From contig NC_081407.1 of the NCBI RefSeq assembly GCF_030272615.1, forward strand, positions 438,927,230-438,991,229: a DNA stretch of 64,000 bases, written 5' to 3'. The position numbers and the translations under genes are program-made. The DNA comes from Cryptomeria japonica (lineage: Eukaryota > Streptophyta > Pinopsida > Cupressales > Cupressaceae). Positions 10,131 to 24,141 of this stretch are shown piece after piece. The notes under the pieces are model-generated. The model did not search any database. It worked only from the letters and a program-made list of their open reading frames with translations, and was not told the origin of the DNA. The number at the start of each line of letters is the position of its first letter. Position 1 is the first letter of the stretch.

Positions 10131-12060
10131 GATTAAGTAAATAGGGAAGGGCTCTGATCCCATACAATTAACAACATAGAACAACCAACCACTAAACAAC
10201 CACTGCAACAAAACAACTAGTGGTTCCAACTGACTAGCAAACATACATAATAAAAAGTTCAAATAAGTATCATTAGAACATCTAAGCCAAACACAAATGC
10301 TAGAAAGTAATTAACTAACCATCAAAACATATAAAAGGCATGCAATCCAAATAAGATCATTAACATAATTCTTAGAGAAACCACCATAAACTAAAGACAA
10401 CTTATAACTAATCACAGTCATAAAAGAAAGAAAACCCTAGATCAAAAGCCTATTTATTTTGGTCTTTGATAAGACCCCAATTCTTTTCCAAAATCTAGAG
10501 ATTCTTCTTCTAGTCTTCAACATCAAGAACACAATATCCTTCCCTTTCTTCTATAGTTTCTTCAATTTTCTTTGTCCTGAGACCATTTCCATCATCGCCT
10601 TTCGCATAATTTCGTTAGTGATCGGGGTAAGGAATTTGACCATCTTCAATAGGAACTTTTATCAACTCTAAGGCTCTCCACAATAGTTTATGTGTCCTTC
10701 AGTCTCGACTCTCACCTACATATCAACAACTTGGACTTTAAGATTAGCCATCTTGTCATTAGTAGCCAAAGGGTAATTAACTTGTGCTTGAGTATTTTCA
10801 TGCATCTCTTATTCTTCCGACATTCCCATCATCCTTGACCTCCTTATCGTCCTCTTGAACAATAGTAGTCTCTTTGATTTCTTATAAATCCATTTCCTCA
10901 TTGTTGTATTCTAACTCCTCACTATCTTCATTAAAATCTAAGAGGAATTCTTCTTCGGAAGGCATCTCAAGATCCTCATCTTCTTTAGGTTTTCCTTTAA
11001 TTTCATATCTTTTTCTTTGAGTCTTGCAGACATTCGACTCCCCTACACAACGCCCTATTTAGCAATGTCTTTTTGGAGAATCTCCTCCACAATAGTCTCT
11101 TTCTCAGTAGTATCCAAGTCAATAATAATATTTTTAGCTTTAGAATGCACATCCATCTTTCTAGATTTAGACCCTTCAGGTTTAGGATCTATAGATTTTC
11201 TCTTTTCCAGGGGTTGTCTTGAGGAGTTCATCTTCCTCTATCTCCATGCAAGGATTATCAACCTTCTTTCCTTTTCTCTTACCAGAGGAGCTAGGTTTCT
11301 CAAGGGTATGCACATTACTTTCAATCAACTCAATTTTTACAGAGCTAGGGGTTGCCTTAAGGTTATTAGTTGAGTAAGGAGCCTGCTACTCTTGGGGGTG
11401 AGGCTAGAAACATAACTATAAAGAGTGAAGATTAGAACCTGGTGTAACGAGGGATTGGCTCCCATAACATCAATATTAGCACATAAAGAGGTGAACATTA
11501 AGAAAGAAATGTTGATAAATTCTTAATGTCTAATATGGTTAAGGATGAGGAAGTGATAACCATGAATAGTGATGTAATGACCCTTTAAAGTTAACTAGTG
11601 CATAACATGATAGTTGACCATGGCATAAGGGGAGGAGAGAACCGACTTGTCAAATCTGTTTTGAAGAACAACTTCTCACCTTCTTCAAAAAAATTGTGTA
11701 TGAGCATCTTTTAGTCCCTTATGCTTCTTCTGACCACTTTCACATCTTCACATTTTAGACTCGTCACCTTGACAATTAATTCAGGGGTAACTTGGAATTT
11801 AATACCACCAATCGACACTTCAACTTTTTTTTTCTAGAAATTGTAGAATTTGGTAGTGAGACTACAATTGTACCCCCTCATAGATTCAAAGAATGGGGTT
11901 AAGCTAGCTTCAGAGAACAAAGCCCATGGCTTCTCATTTTTCTTCAAATAATCACACTTCCCAAGCTCTGAATGTTTCAAAGGGCCTCCCATCCTGCCTT
12001 TTCTATCGCAAATAGAAAAGTCCCTAAAACCCAACTAAAAATATGCAAAGAGAGTTTCCA
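10131..12060 (-). mobile_element. Decayed retroelement-like open region, minus strand
   Basis: Minus-strand translation gives broken stretches that read like one old protein: a part around 11834-12034, a long middle around 11050-11830, then a strongly acidic Glu/Asp stretch around 10880-11000. The low-coordinate edge is T-rich on the plus strand (TTTTTGATTAAG), like the A-rich tail of the retroposon at 1920. I cannot name the family. It may be an accessory reading frame of a plant retroelement. It is old and broken in many places. Confidence 0.3.
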
Positions 12061-12429
12061 ATTGAAAACGCAACTCACAATGTATCTTATTTGATATGTT
12101 TGAGAGCATATGAAATCATTATAAGTTAAAGCTAACACACAAGCGAGCTGTCATTCAATTAATTTATCCTTTCCCCTAGGCGTACCTCAAGAGAACTTGT
12201 CATTATTACACATAATGCAAATATAAGGAAATATATCATCTTGGGAATGATAGCCTTCCCAAACTATAAGCAACGTGGCAGAGAGGCTCGTGCCAGAAAG
12301 ATATCTGATCAAGGTAGATGACCATAACATAACAAGCTTATTATTATAAAGCATAGCCATAATAAATGAGGAATTAAAAAGGCATACCATTATAGATAAT
12401 ATTTCCTCTTTCATTAGACAAAATTTCTT

Positions 12430-12800
12430 TCACCTTAGTAGAACAAGGATTAAATTGAATACTCATCCACTCATTAAAGTTAAGTGCCCAATTATAGACT
12501 TCATCTACAAACTTATTTGATTCCCTGTAAACATGCAAGACCTTGGATTAAAGATAGCTCCTAAGAATTAATTTTCTCTCCTTTGTAATTCATCTGATAT
12601 TCCACAAACTATCTGTAGCTCCATTAGGACATCCACAATTAATTTAGAATCCCCTTCAAGGATAAATATTTGATAATTAAGTTCCTTCAATCTTTTCAAT
12701 CCCCACCACACAACAAGGGCTTTTGCATTATTACTAGTTCCCATTCCTAGTTTTTTCCCATAACATTTTATGAGTCTTCCTTTTATCATCTCTTGTAATA
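12430..12800 (-). mobile_element. RNase H fragment of a LINE-like element
   Basis: The 85-residue minus-strand frame at 12568-12825 carries GMGTSNNAKALVVWWGLK and ILEGDSKLIVDVL. These match the layout of plant LINE RNase H (RVT_3 type), where the Glu of xEALA and the Asp of GDS are catalytic. Here Glu is replaced by Lys (NAKAL for NEAEAL). The region just below reads HVYRESNKFVDEV, the usual C-terminal H...N...D part. It is a dead fragment. Confidence 0.6.
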
Positions 12801-12802
12801 CC

Positions 12803-14060
12803 TGTAATACCCTAAAAATGGTCACCTAAACCATGGGCCCCTAATCTCGACAACATCACCAAGGTCCTAACTAAAAGCAATTAAATCAACCTTGAGCACC
12901 TAATTAATTAATTCTTCAATCATTAATGTTACATGGCAAATTAATCACTCTATATTAATTAAATATATATTTAATTAATTAAATCATTTCAAGTAAATCA
13001 TTTTGATCAAGTATCCTATTTATTTAATTAAATATCTTAGCATATTTAATTAATAAATAAATTTGCCATTTAAATCACAAAAAAATGAATTAATTTACAA
13101 AAAGAGATTAATCACAAAAAGAGGAATTAATCTGCAAAAGAAAGACTTAAATTGAAAACAAAAGAAAAGAATTAAATTGAGAGAAGAAATCAAACTTAAG
13201 ATATTTCTTTTTCTAAAATTGAGATAACTTGAGAAATTTCAAAAAAGGAATTAAATTGAATAAATCGTTTTCTCTAAAAATAAAACTCAAAGCTTTTGTT
13301 GAGGAAAGAGATTCAGTTGCATTGAAAAGACTTTTTCTAAATAAAAATCTTGAGCAAATTAAAGAAATGTGCACGGAATCAACTAATTTTATCTCAAGTG
13401 CATGGAATCAACTAATTTTATCTCCAATGCAAACTCAGACTTATAATCTGAATGCATTCAATCAGGCTATAATTGGAATCTATCTCAAGATTAACTTAAT
13501 CTAATCTCTCAATTATTTCAATTAACATGGATTGTGTTTTTTCTTGAGGAATCTCAACCACTCATTGTTAATCGATCTTGACCATTGGTCTCTCTTTTGA
13601 GTCTCTATAAATTCAACCTTCATTTCTCATTCAAGACACCCTGGAGACTTTTTGTTATTGTGCAGTTTTTGCTCTAGAGTCATTGAAAATATTATGCTTT
13701 GAGATTATTGCATCTTAGTTTAGATTTTTTGCATACTTAGTTTAATCATGATTGCTTGAATTCATCTAGCTTAATATCCATTCCTCTAGCTTAATATTCA
13801 TTCATCTCGCTTAATCTTTCATCTATTTAGCTTATTCTTGTGCTCATATAGATTAAATCCTTCGTCTTGGTGTAGTCTAGTCACTAGTATTGTTTAGACA
13901 AATCTGAGAGCAAGTCTATACTTGCATCTTTTAGAAGGCAATAGGTTGATTTGTTGTGGTTTTTATATTCATGATTATATCTGTCTAACCATGCATGCAA
14001 TGACTTAATTTAAGTGTTGTGTCTTACAGCTTGCAGACTTATCCACTTTTCATGCACACA
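12803..14060 (+). mobile_element. LTR of a Ty3-like element
   Basis: Fossil. A 1.26-kb LTR runs from TGTAATACCC to GCACACA, with a TATA box (TATAAAT) at about 13606 and a 22-bp-scale minisatellite of CTAGCTTAAT-type units at 13765-13845. A primer-binding-like site follows at about 14061-14082 (GCGCCCACCGTGGGGC). Its start resembles the far edge of the minus-strand LTR at 59089-60590, so the two are probably kin. Old. Confidence 0.65.
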
Positions 14061-16600
14061 TTTTTTGCGCCCACCGTGGGGCAAAAGACTACAATTTTCG
14101 GCCTTACAGATCAGCTTATTTTTACTTTTTGGATTTTGTCCGTATAATTAATGCGAAAACTCATACGAGTTTTCACAAAGGCTAGTACGTCAATTTGCAG
14201 GTTCTCGTACGGTCATGGTGAATTATTGAATGACTAGGTGAGAATTATCATATGGTTTTCTGGTTTTTGATATCAAAACAGATTGCATTATAGGGTTTTT
14301 TATTGAATTTTGATGGTACTAATGCTAACCCTGGCTTGGTTTTTGTTTGCTTGAGAGAATTTTTTTTTTACAACCTAACTAGTTTTTGCAGAATGTTTGT
14401 TGAAGAACACGCCTATCGCACAAAAATAATATGACTACTGATTCATTGTTTTTGCAGGTTACCTAAGGAGAGTCAAGTAAATATCATGTATTCTTTAAAT
14501 TCATTTTTAGGCACTTAAATTGCGATATTGGTTAATGAACAAATCTGTCTTTTGTGTTTTAAGAAAAATCTAAGAGGTAGGAAAGTATGCTCTTGTCTGC
14601 ACAGACAATAAAAAATCCAGACCCTCAAAGCTTTTCTAAGTTTGATATTTGTGTACCTTTAGCGAGCCTGTCACAGTGGGAAAAAGTAATCACCTTGTGA
14701 GAACAACCCAAGTGAGTACAGCTGGACCTGAGCATTCCAATTCACTATAATAAATAGGCCTCTGGTGATTAAAGTCTCAGAGGACAAGATTATTTGAGTT
14801 TTCTCTTTGAGATCTCTCATATCGGGCATTTTGTTGGGCCTCGCAGTCTCAATCACGTTTATGTGACTACAACTTGTTTTGGTACATTATTGGGCTATAA
14901 GCCTCAATCATGCTTGCATGACTTCAAGGGGTAATTTCAAACGAAATTCCTTACTAAGAATTATAAGATAGAAGCTTCCCAATTCACCTCCAAAAGGGGG
15001 ATAATCTTTGTGCAAGAGAGATAGTAACTCTCCCAAGATACTTGCCATTTCGTGCCCCCATTGGCGTTTGGAGTCGGCTAATACAATGTTGAGAATCCAT
15101 TACGTGAGACTCAGTGACCGTATTCTGATTAGCTATTGGGTGTGTGCCTAAGTCTGCAAGCAAAGGTTTTCTCTCTCAGCCAACTTCCGTAGGGTTAGTG
15201 TGTTGTGCTTGAAGTCATTATACATCTTGCATCTTTGTTGTGTTTTCATCCTTGAAACTAAAACTGAAATACTCAAAAACGTCCAAAAACTAAAACTGGA
15301 GAAAACAATAAAAAATGTCCAAAATTGAAGAAAACAATAAAAAACGTCCAAAAATTCAGTGATCAAAACTCTGTCCTTGTCAGAAACTCGTCTCTGTCTA
15401 GTCCTCCATCGTACAAGTCTACTATTTTGTCGTCTGGCTATATCTATTGTTGTATGAGTCTACTCTTTTTTCATCTGGTTATATATGTGTTGTCGTATGA
15501 GTCTGAATTCATCCTGTCAGTTTGTCGTTTGGTCCTATCAGAATTGTCATCCTAGTCCTTGAGAATTGTTGTCTAGCCTTAGAAACATTGTGGTATGAGT
15601 AATCATTATCCTCATCAGATTGTCATCTAGAGAACCTTAAACTGTCATGCAAGTATAGGCAACAACTCATACGAGAAACTTCCTGTATCGTTTGGAAACT
15701 ATTTAATTGTTGTCTAGGTCAGAATACTCAGTCGTACAAATTTTTGATTTTGTTAGTCCAAAACTTACATCTATTTGCATACTTTTCCAGAACTGTTATA
15801 CTTGCCTAATCGGTCTACAGTGAGTGTATATCTGGTCTTTTTTATCCTAAGCATAAACAATCTTGATAGTGTACCCGTGTCGTTGTGTTGAGCGATTTTG
15901 TCGATCATATTTCAGTTAGTTCAATCAACTGCTTATCAAACTTAATCAACCTAAGTTACTTAGATCACATCTTATATAGGATAGATCGTTCCTGAAACTA
16001 GACTGAGTCTTAGTCACTTCTCTCAAATCACTACGTCAAACGAACAACTAGCTTCAATTTGATCTTGACATCTACATTACTTCTAGCTCTCGGTCACATC
16101 AGTTATAAATGCCTATTCAAACTAGAAGTTCTCGTAAGAAAGTTGTCAAAGGTAAAGGATAGTCCTTTTCATTCCAGACTAATCGTTCTTTGTAGAAGAA
16201 CCTCTCTCTGACAAACCTTCGTCATCAGGTATACCAATTTTCAATCAACCCTTATCTCCCACCATGTCTGGAGAAAGGCATGAAAAAGAAGCTGCTAAAC
16301 ATGATACTTATGACAATATCATCACCCATGCTAATGACAGTGATTCAATTTGTACATGAAAATGTAATTTTTGTTAACTTAGAGGAAATAAATTTTGAAA
16401 TTCTAATGAGCAAGGTGAGATCTTTTGTAAATCTTCTATTGCAAAGTTATCCAAGAGAAAATTTGAGATGTTTAGTTGGAATGATTCACCTTTCATTTGG
16501 TTTGAGAAATTTGAATTTCAATGTGTGGGACTGAATTAAAGGTAAGATTGAAAATAAAATTACAAAATGAAATAGATAATACATTTTTTTGGCTACTAGA
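14061..16600 (+). mobile_element. Leader and gag start of the same Ty3-like element
   Basis: Fossil. After the primer-binding-like site comes a leader of about 2 kb with degenerate repeats of TTGTCGTATGAGTCT type (about 15370-15620). A candidate gag start at 16109 opens MPIQTRSSRKK. Weak gag-like sequence runs on to about 16540. No protease, polymerase or second LTR is seen before the duplicated block resumes near 16600. The element is broken, with several breaks. Confidence 0.5.
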
Positions 16601-16639
16601 GTTCATGTTTGTCAAAAAATATTATCCTCTTATAGCTTA

Positions 16640-17930
16640 TTTTATGTTTTAATTTGGTTGTTTTGTAGCTACCAAGTCAATGAAATTCAGAAGTGTATTA
16701 GAAAGTTTATATGGTCGGATGGAAAAGGATAAAGATACAAATAAGTGAGAATCGTATTGTTTGGATAGAGAAAATGGTGGTATTGGATTAAAAGACTTGA
16801 AGCTTCAAGGAATTTCATTGGATGCCAAATACATTATCAAGTCCTTCAATGGTAATGAGCCCTAGAAAGTTTTAGTAAGAAGTAATATTTAGGTGGCAAC
16901 CCTTAAGCAAGAAAAGATTTGGGAGAGTCTACAGCCTCATCATTCTTTTTTGGGCAAATTTTCTATATCCCCTTTTGGCTCTAACATTTTCAAGAGTATT
17001 TAGAAGGCTTAATAATTTATCAAAAAAATGATACAAAAATGAATTTTATAACGAGGAGGAAAGTAAAATATGCAGTTTTGGGTCAATTTGATGGAATCTC
17101 CAAGGATGCTTTTCCAAAAATTGGGATAGAATAGGACTTAATGATTTTGGCAGTAATATGAACAATAGATAAATTAATTGCTGAGATTTTCTTGGTCGCT
17201 CTCATACTCAAAATAGAACTTACTCAATCCTTTGGAAAGCCTAAAAGAACATTAAATTTCCTATCAAACTCAGCTTTGATACTAAATCGTATGGTAATCT
17301 TAAGGAGTGGGATAGAACTGCCCTCCATAAAGTAAATTCTAGAAAATTTATAATTCACTTACTAACTTTTAGAGGTTGTTAAGCACCTCCAATGATTGTT
17401 GGCATTGGTATAATATTCTTAAGCACTCTTGGTCTTTTGTTAGTGAACCAAAGAAAGCTTGTTTAATATGGTTGCATCTCTTGAAGAAATTTCATGTCAA
17501 TTTGAGTCATATTCAACTTGATAACAATATAAATTTAATTTGCAAATCAATGAAATTGTTAACCATATCTTCTAGGAGTGTTTCTTTGCTAAATAAACTT
17601 GGTTGTTATTCTTTGTTGATTTGTGAAGGTGGAATAATAAAGAGAATTTTTCATGGAAAGAAATCTTATTTGAGTATGTTAAAGGATTACTAAAAACTTT
17701 AATATATTTTTTTATTAGTTTTAGTTACTGAAAGCAATAAAGGAAGAAACAACTTACTGAATCTTCAAAAAGACTCATCTTTCATTCTATTGTTTTGCAG
17801 GTTGCTCTGACTCATGACTAGAGAAACTTTGAGAACTTATAGATGATTCAAATCAATATAAAGAAATTTGAGGTGAAGGCAGCTAAATATTGACTATATG
17901 TCATAGAAGAAGATGACAAATTTGTAGTAA
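16640..17930 (+). mobile_element. 3' end of a LINE (second block copy)
   Basis: The best preserved copy of the LINE end seen at 1-1200. Broken plus-strand translation reads FIWSDGK, then NGGIGLKDLKLQGISLDAKY, the region after the LINE reverse transcriptase. Further on is a zf-RVT motif around 17530-17590. Several frameshifts and stops separate these. The 3' UTR stops at about 17930, where this copy departs from the others for about 110 bp before block sequence resumes near 18045. Confidence 0.65.
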
Positions 17931-18593
17931 AATACCCATGAAATTAAATCCAATTTTGAATTATGAATATTAAATCCCTCAAAATTATGGATATTGACCA
18001 TTGGGTATTTTAGCCGATTTTGAGGGATAAAGCAATAAATTAAGACATTGTAATGTTACCATTTATGCATTGTTTTGGCCACCTACAATTTTGAGCAGCG
18101 TTCCATAGAGTAACAAGCCACTACAGGACTCTCAGCTATTCGTATATATTTTTTTATCTTTCCTCCTCAGAATTCTTTTTTTAAGTAATGTTAGGTTTGG
18201 GAAGTAGGACACAATGCATAATTGAAAATTTTTTACATGTCTCGAAATCTTATATGACATTTTTAATTTTTTTAAGATTTCACTCAATTTTGACTGAATC
18301 TTTGACACAGAATTGTTAGAGCCGACATAATTCCACCAATTCCTACCTTGATGTCAAGGAGGGTCAGCTTTATCATCAGACATCGGCCCAGAAATAAAGA
18401 ATGACGAATCAATTCACCCCAAGAAGAGAATGCAAAACAATCCAATGAAAAAAACAGATCAATGAAAGACAGACACAGATTGTTTAACTGAAAAACAAGT
18501 GAATGGATTTGACTTGTTTTTCATCTCTGCAGATTTTTCACGTCCTACTTTAAATAGCTGGCAGCATGGAAAATTTAATTATAATATGCAAAA
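17931..18593. other. Duplicated-block sequence upstream of tRNA-Val copy 2
   Basis: About 18050-18150 matches 1530-1650 and 18300-18560 matches 2258-2540. No gene seen. Confidence 0.5.
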
Positions 18594-18667
18594 TGGCGCC
18601 GCCCAGACTTGAACTGGAGACCTTCAGTGTGTTAGACTGACGTGATAACCAACTACACCACGGCACC
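18594..18667 (-). tRNA. tRNA-Val (anticodon AAC), copy 2, best terminator
   Basis: Identical over all 74 nt to the copy at 2649, with the same acceptor, anticodon AAC and T arm. The minus strand runs straight from the discriminator A into TTTT then GC, a minimal Pol III terminator. Of the three copies this one is therefore likeliest to be transcribed and ended correctly. Confidence 0.92.
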
Positions 18668-20735
18668 TACACATCTTAAATCAAAATTTATATAATATTA
18701 TTATTTGACAATGTTTTAGATGAGCATTTGAGTAATCTGGTATTTGTTTGGTGCAGCAGCGTGAAAAAAGCTAAGCAATGGAGGTCGATTAGAGTTGCTT
18801 TCAGACTCCGTCCTCATGATAATGAAAGTTATCAATACTTACACATCACGCAGAGACAATTATTTGAAACAATATTTTGGGCAAGATTAAATGGCAATGT
18901 TAATCTAATCCTTATATCTGGTTAATATGAATAGATGTTAATTTACTCCTGTCTATTATTATGAATAGTGTGTAGGTTGGAAGTTGTATATTTTTTTTTA
19001 AGACATGGATTAAACTGCTACTTGAAAAAAAACTTTTAATTATTTTCACAAACTTAATGACTCCCTAAAACATCTTCAGATTTACAGATCACTTATCACT
19101 GAGCATCCTCCACCTCTCACAGATTATTCAGATTTCATCAAGTGTAAGGAGAACATTTCAAATGTAAAATCACTGAAGAAGCAAAAAGTCAAATCACCCA
19201 CTCTGATGATTGTATTGTGTTATTTGGTGTAGAGTAAAATGAGGGATTTATGCTATCATATTCTTGGCCCCACATTAAACAACATACATTTCCTGGGTTA
19301 AATAAGACTTTTTTATGGGGCAGTTGACAGATTGAAAACGATCGTAATTGTGTTTTACAGCTAAGGAATCGATCAATCATTCTCTCCTCAAACTGTTAAT
19401 TTTTATATGGATTTGATGAATCATTCTCTCCTCAACTGTTAATATATATAAAATGATGGTATTTGGTTTATTTGCAGTTCCTTCTCCATATTTCTTAAGA
19501 TGGATAAAGAATTATTCATCTTATTCAAACGTTATCAGAAGGTTTGAGTTTGTATTTAAGTTCAAGGATAAAATTCAAAGCAAACTTGCTAATTGATAAT
19601 ATCTATTTGAGTTTTTGTTTGTATATGTTCACTTTAGAATTTGTCTAGTTATTTAAACTTATATCATATTTATGAATAGCTTCGTATTACAATTCTTCTT
19701 GTAAAGTTGTAATATATATATATGTGTCTAAGGGTGGGGGACGTGATGATGTTCATGTGAATCTATTAATCTGTTTTCTAAAATATTAATGGAATTATAT
19801 GATCAATGGTATTAGAGATTAAATGTCTTTCATTACTTGTTTCCAAGGGTTACATGAAGATCAAGGATAGTTATGAAGCATAGGATCATTTTTGTTACAT
19901 AAAAATCTTTAACAAGCTTTGCTTCCATAATATTTTGTTTGTAAACACATATGAATTCAATGAGCTCTATAATTTTTAATGCATTCAATATCAATGAAAA
20001 ATGAATTATCTTTGAATTTCATATATCAATATTCTATAGCAATATGTCAATATATTATATGTTTGCATTTGTATCATAGATTGTCAGTCTCACTTAAATT
20101 GGTTGGTGGTTTTGTATGCAAGTCACCACTTAGTCTATACACTTATATTGGCTACAATGACAAGGTGAGGTCCTTGCACGCCACTAGGATAGTGATCTAA
20201 ACACTTCATTTTTATATCTTTTAATTCATGATGCTTGTGTTGTGAAGTTTTACATCTTGTTTACTAGTTTTATAATATATGATTCATTTTTCTACAAGAC
20301 ATATGTATTTAACAAATTTGTTTAGTTGGAGTATGTGACAAAATAATTATGATGCATCTTTGACCCAAACTTTCAATTTAGGGTTGTATATGAGGCTCAA
20401 CTATGTAATCAACCTCAATTTTAGGGTTGTAGATAATGCTCAACTATTTTATGTGGTATTCATTGAATATGTTAATTCCATAATATTTATAAAATCTGCA
20501 TCTCAATTTTCTTTTGTAGATTATTTTATTTTCATTATTAATTAGTTATTCATATAGGTTATTCTGACTTTAGATGATAACAAAGTATATATTAATAAAG
20601 TTGTAGTATATTACTAATAAAAATATCATTACATAGCATATCCATTAATTCAAGAAGATGACATGAATGTCTACCAAAAGGCAATTTACAAATCATCTTC
20701 CTACTTACTAGAAAAAATGGTATGCATGCCTATCA
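18668..20735. other. Duplicated-block sequence, no gene supported
   Basis: Matches 24216-26200 and, in parts, 2723-4200 and 44840-46240. An open frame at 18728-18925 (65 residues, with WRSIRVAFRLRPHDNES) lies beside the tRNA, but its counterpart near 24310-24500 is not open in the same way and no family is recognised. Confidence 0.5.
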
Positions 20736-22100
20736 AAATATGGAAGGCAAATTTTCTATATCCCCTTTTCGCTCTAACATTTTCAAGAGTATTTGGAAGG
20801 GTTGATAATTTGTCAAGAAAATGGTAAAAAATAATAAATTTTTTAACAAGGAGGAAATTAAAATATGCAGTTTTGGGTCAATTTGTTGGAATATCCAACA
20901 AAAGAACAAACCCCTTACTATCCTACATGGATGCTCTCCAAAAACTGGGATAGGAAAGGACTTAATGATTTTGGCAGTATGATGAACAATAGACAAATTA
21001 ATTGTTGAGCTTTTCTTGGTCTCTCTCATACTCAAAAGAGAACTTACTCAATCCTTAGGAAAGCCTAAAAGAACATTAAATTTCTTATCAAACTCAATTT
21101 TAATTCTAAATCATATGGTAATCTTAAGTAGAGGTATATAACTGCCAAAAAAATTATAATTCACTTACTAACTTTCAAAGGTTGTTAAGAACCCCAAATG
21201 ATTGTTGGCACTGGTAAAATATTCTTAAGCACTCTTGGTCCTTTGTTAGTGAACCAAAGAAAGATTGTTTAACATGGTTGCATCTCTTGAAGAAATTGCA
21301 TGTCAAATTGAGTCATGTTCAACTTGATAACAATATGTATTCAATTAGCAGAATTAGTGAAATTGTTAACCATATTTTCTAGGAGTGTTTCTTTGATAAA
21401 TGAACTTGGTTGTTATTCTTTGCTGATTTGTGAAGGTGGAATAATAAAGAGAATTTTTCATGTCCAAAGAAATCTTATTTGACTATGTTAAAAGGATTAC
21501 TAAAAAATTTAATGTATCTTTTTTATTGGTTTTAGTTACTGAAAGCAAGAAAGAAAGAAACAACTTACTAAATATTTAAAAAGCCTCATCTTTCATTCTA
21601 TTGCCTTGCAGGTTACTGTGACTCGTGACTAGAGAAAATTTGAGAACGTATAGGCGGTTCAAATCAATATTAAGAAATTTGAGTTGAAGGCAACTAAGTA
21701 TTGACCATATGCCATAGAAGAAGATGACAAATTTGTAGTAAAATTATTTTTAATTTTAGAAGAGATACAACAAAATTTATGCATATGATTGCGTCTAGAA
21801 GATATGGGACTTAGAGAAGCAGAGTGTTATTGAAGAAGACTGTGGATGAGAAGTTCTGAGATCTAATGAAAACACATTAGAAATCAATCCACCAATTTAT
21901 GACATGGATAGATTGAGTGAGAGATGGAAATATAAAGTAGCAATCTCTAAAGTCTTTTTGTAATTAAAACAATTTCTATTAGCAATCTCTATTATCTTTT
22001 TTGGGTCATGTGATGGTTTGTGCTCTCTATGATCAATTATTCCCAGTTTGGGCTTGATCTACATTTTGTAACCTTGTTTTTATTAATAAAGCAACGAGTT
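20736..22100 (+). mobile_element. 3' end of a LINE (third block copy)
   Basis: Tandem neighbour of the second block copy. It starts in the region corresponding to about 16955 and runs through the zf-RVT-like part (about 21290-21400) into a 3' UTR ending near 22100. Many frame breaks. It keeps the UTR segment (21740-22080) that the second copy lacks, so the second copy is not its parent in that part. Confidence 0.6.
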
Positions 22101-23081
22101 TAGAATAAAAAAGAGCACATTGCAAAGTCTAGACAAAATTGGACAAATTTGATGAGTCCATTTTAAAATATGGACCTTTATAGGTTTAGGAGATTTCTCA
22201 AACATGTACATCCAATAGTGAAGCTCACGAATTATGAGCATATAGGGAGATGATAAATCCTAATGCGTGAACTTATCATAATAAGAAACATTTGGACTAC
22301 AAAGAGAGTACAATAAAAAGGAGATGTCTAAAGTAAATGTTGCCCACACACTGAAGATTTAGTCCACTTACATAGCATGGTGCAATATAAAATGTAATGT
22401 GATCTCTTGTAGAGTTATGTAATACTCTCCACTTGTCATCCTCAAAGCCAATTTATGTTGAACCTATACTTTTTGAGAATGCATAATACAAATTTGAAAC
22501 ATTTGTATATCAATGCTTACATTTCATGACATCAAAACCCACTTTAAAAGCATTAAAAAACCACTCTAATACCCACTACCAAATGTATATGCCCCCATCA
22601 AAATCCTTGTGTGTCCTTAACAGATGACTACGGGTGAGCCAGGCTAGTTTTTAGCTTTCATTCTGAATTTGATTGTTAAAAAAGAGAAATTATAGGTGAC
22701 AAATTTGTATGATTGAGATGGTTTATATCGTCTTACATTATTATCATTCCATGTTAATGATTGGTGTCTAAGTCACGTTGCTCCTCCTTATTGAGGAAAC
22801 ACCTTCTACTAAAAGACTCAGTAATTGAACATGTTTCAATAGTTATAAAAAGATTTGTTGATTCAATGCTCAATATTTTTTACTTTAAAGTTTCCTTTAA
22901 ATCTAAAAAATTTATAAATTGTGTGATGCCACATCAGTGCACAAACAAACATGAATTAATATACAATTACTAGGTTGCTTCTTTTTTTTAGCCTTTTTTG
23001 AACACCTTAGTAATAAACATTATGATGTGGTAGCATATTTGAAGATGTTGACTTGAAATCTTAATTATAAGTAGAGGCCTT
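22101..23081. other. Block sequence and unassigned DNA
   Basis: 22100-22400 resembles 1210-1500. 22400-23081 has no counterpart in the other block copies and no recognised content. Confidence 0.45.
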
Positions 23082-23790
23082 TGTTGGAATCAAGGATCAC
23101 TTAGAGAGAGGGGGAGGGGGGGAGGGTTAATCAGTGATCTACCAACAAATAAATTTTCTAACTTATTCTGAAACCACCAGAAGCATATGCAAGAAAGTAA
23201 AGTGCAGAAACACGAGATAATTAACCACAAGATCATAACACCAGGATTTTTACGTGGAAACCCAAATAAGAAAAATCGCGGTGGGATTTGAACCCACAAT
23301 ATTATTCCACTATGACCAGTAAAAAAACAATATTACAAAAGGGGAATGCACTAGCATTCAAGCACATTGCCTAGAGCTTACAACTCAATTACAATAAGGG
23401 CTACAACCCCAGAAGGCTCACTGCCTTCAAATCTTTTACAATGGTGAATTACAATTGTTGAACTCCAAAATAGAATCAAAAAATGTCTGGATGAGTTCCG
23501 GTTAAGTGCATAAAGTTTGACTGTACCACCTCTGCTACTCTGCTTTGTTTTCTATTTCAGTCAGCTACCGGATCAAGAATGTGCATGTGAAACTGCGCCA
23601 AAAGGATTTCTTGACCACAACTCGCTCATACCACTTCACATCATACATCAAAAAGATCTTCTACACCGATCTTATATATCTGCAATCACAAAATAAACAA
23701 TTATATAATATGTTTTTAATGATTATTAATGGGGGAACAAATTCCTATAATAATAAACAAGATTCCATCCACTAATCTAATCTACAGACT
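23082..23790 (-). mobile_element. LTR sequence inserted in the third block copy
   Basis: Fossil. It starts TGTTGGAATC and carries the G-run tract, the ACGTGGAAACCC line and the CCTAGAGCTTACAACT line also found in the minus-strand LTR at 28030-30293, so it is the same broad family in the same orientation. Block sequence resumes at about 23800. The right edge and a target duplication are not resolved. Confidence 0.6.
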
Positions 23791-24141
23791 GGGTTTCCTA
23801 TCAAGCATCTTATGAATGTTCTTGATTTTAAGATTTCGTTCAATTTTGACTAATTTTTGACACAGAATTGTTAGACCCAACATAATTCCACCAATTCCAA
23901 CCTTAATGTCAACCAAGGTCAGCTTTCACATCAGACTAAATAATGACGAATCAATTCACCCCAAGAAAAGAATGAAAAACAATCCAATGGAAAAAAACAG
24001 ACACAGATTGTTCAACTGAAAAACGAATGAAAACATTCATGTGATGTTTGTAAGTGAATGGATTTAGAGGAAAGTTGAAAAAGTCATTATTATGGTCTGC
24101 TAAAATGATAATGAATACTATAGATTATAAAGTATGCAAAC

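Noticed and set aside
18728-18925. A small host exon next to tRNA-Val copy 2
   Set aside because: The frame is not kept in the other block copies and there is no supporting splice structure or homology.
23275-23300. A tRNA T-arm-like line (GGGATTTGAACCCAC)
   Set aside because: It is part of an LTR line that recurs near 28200 without that match, and no cloverleaf can be drawn around it.
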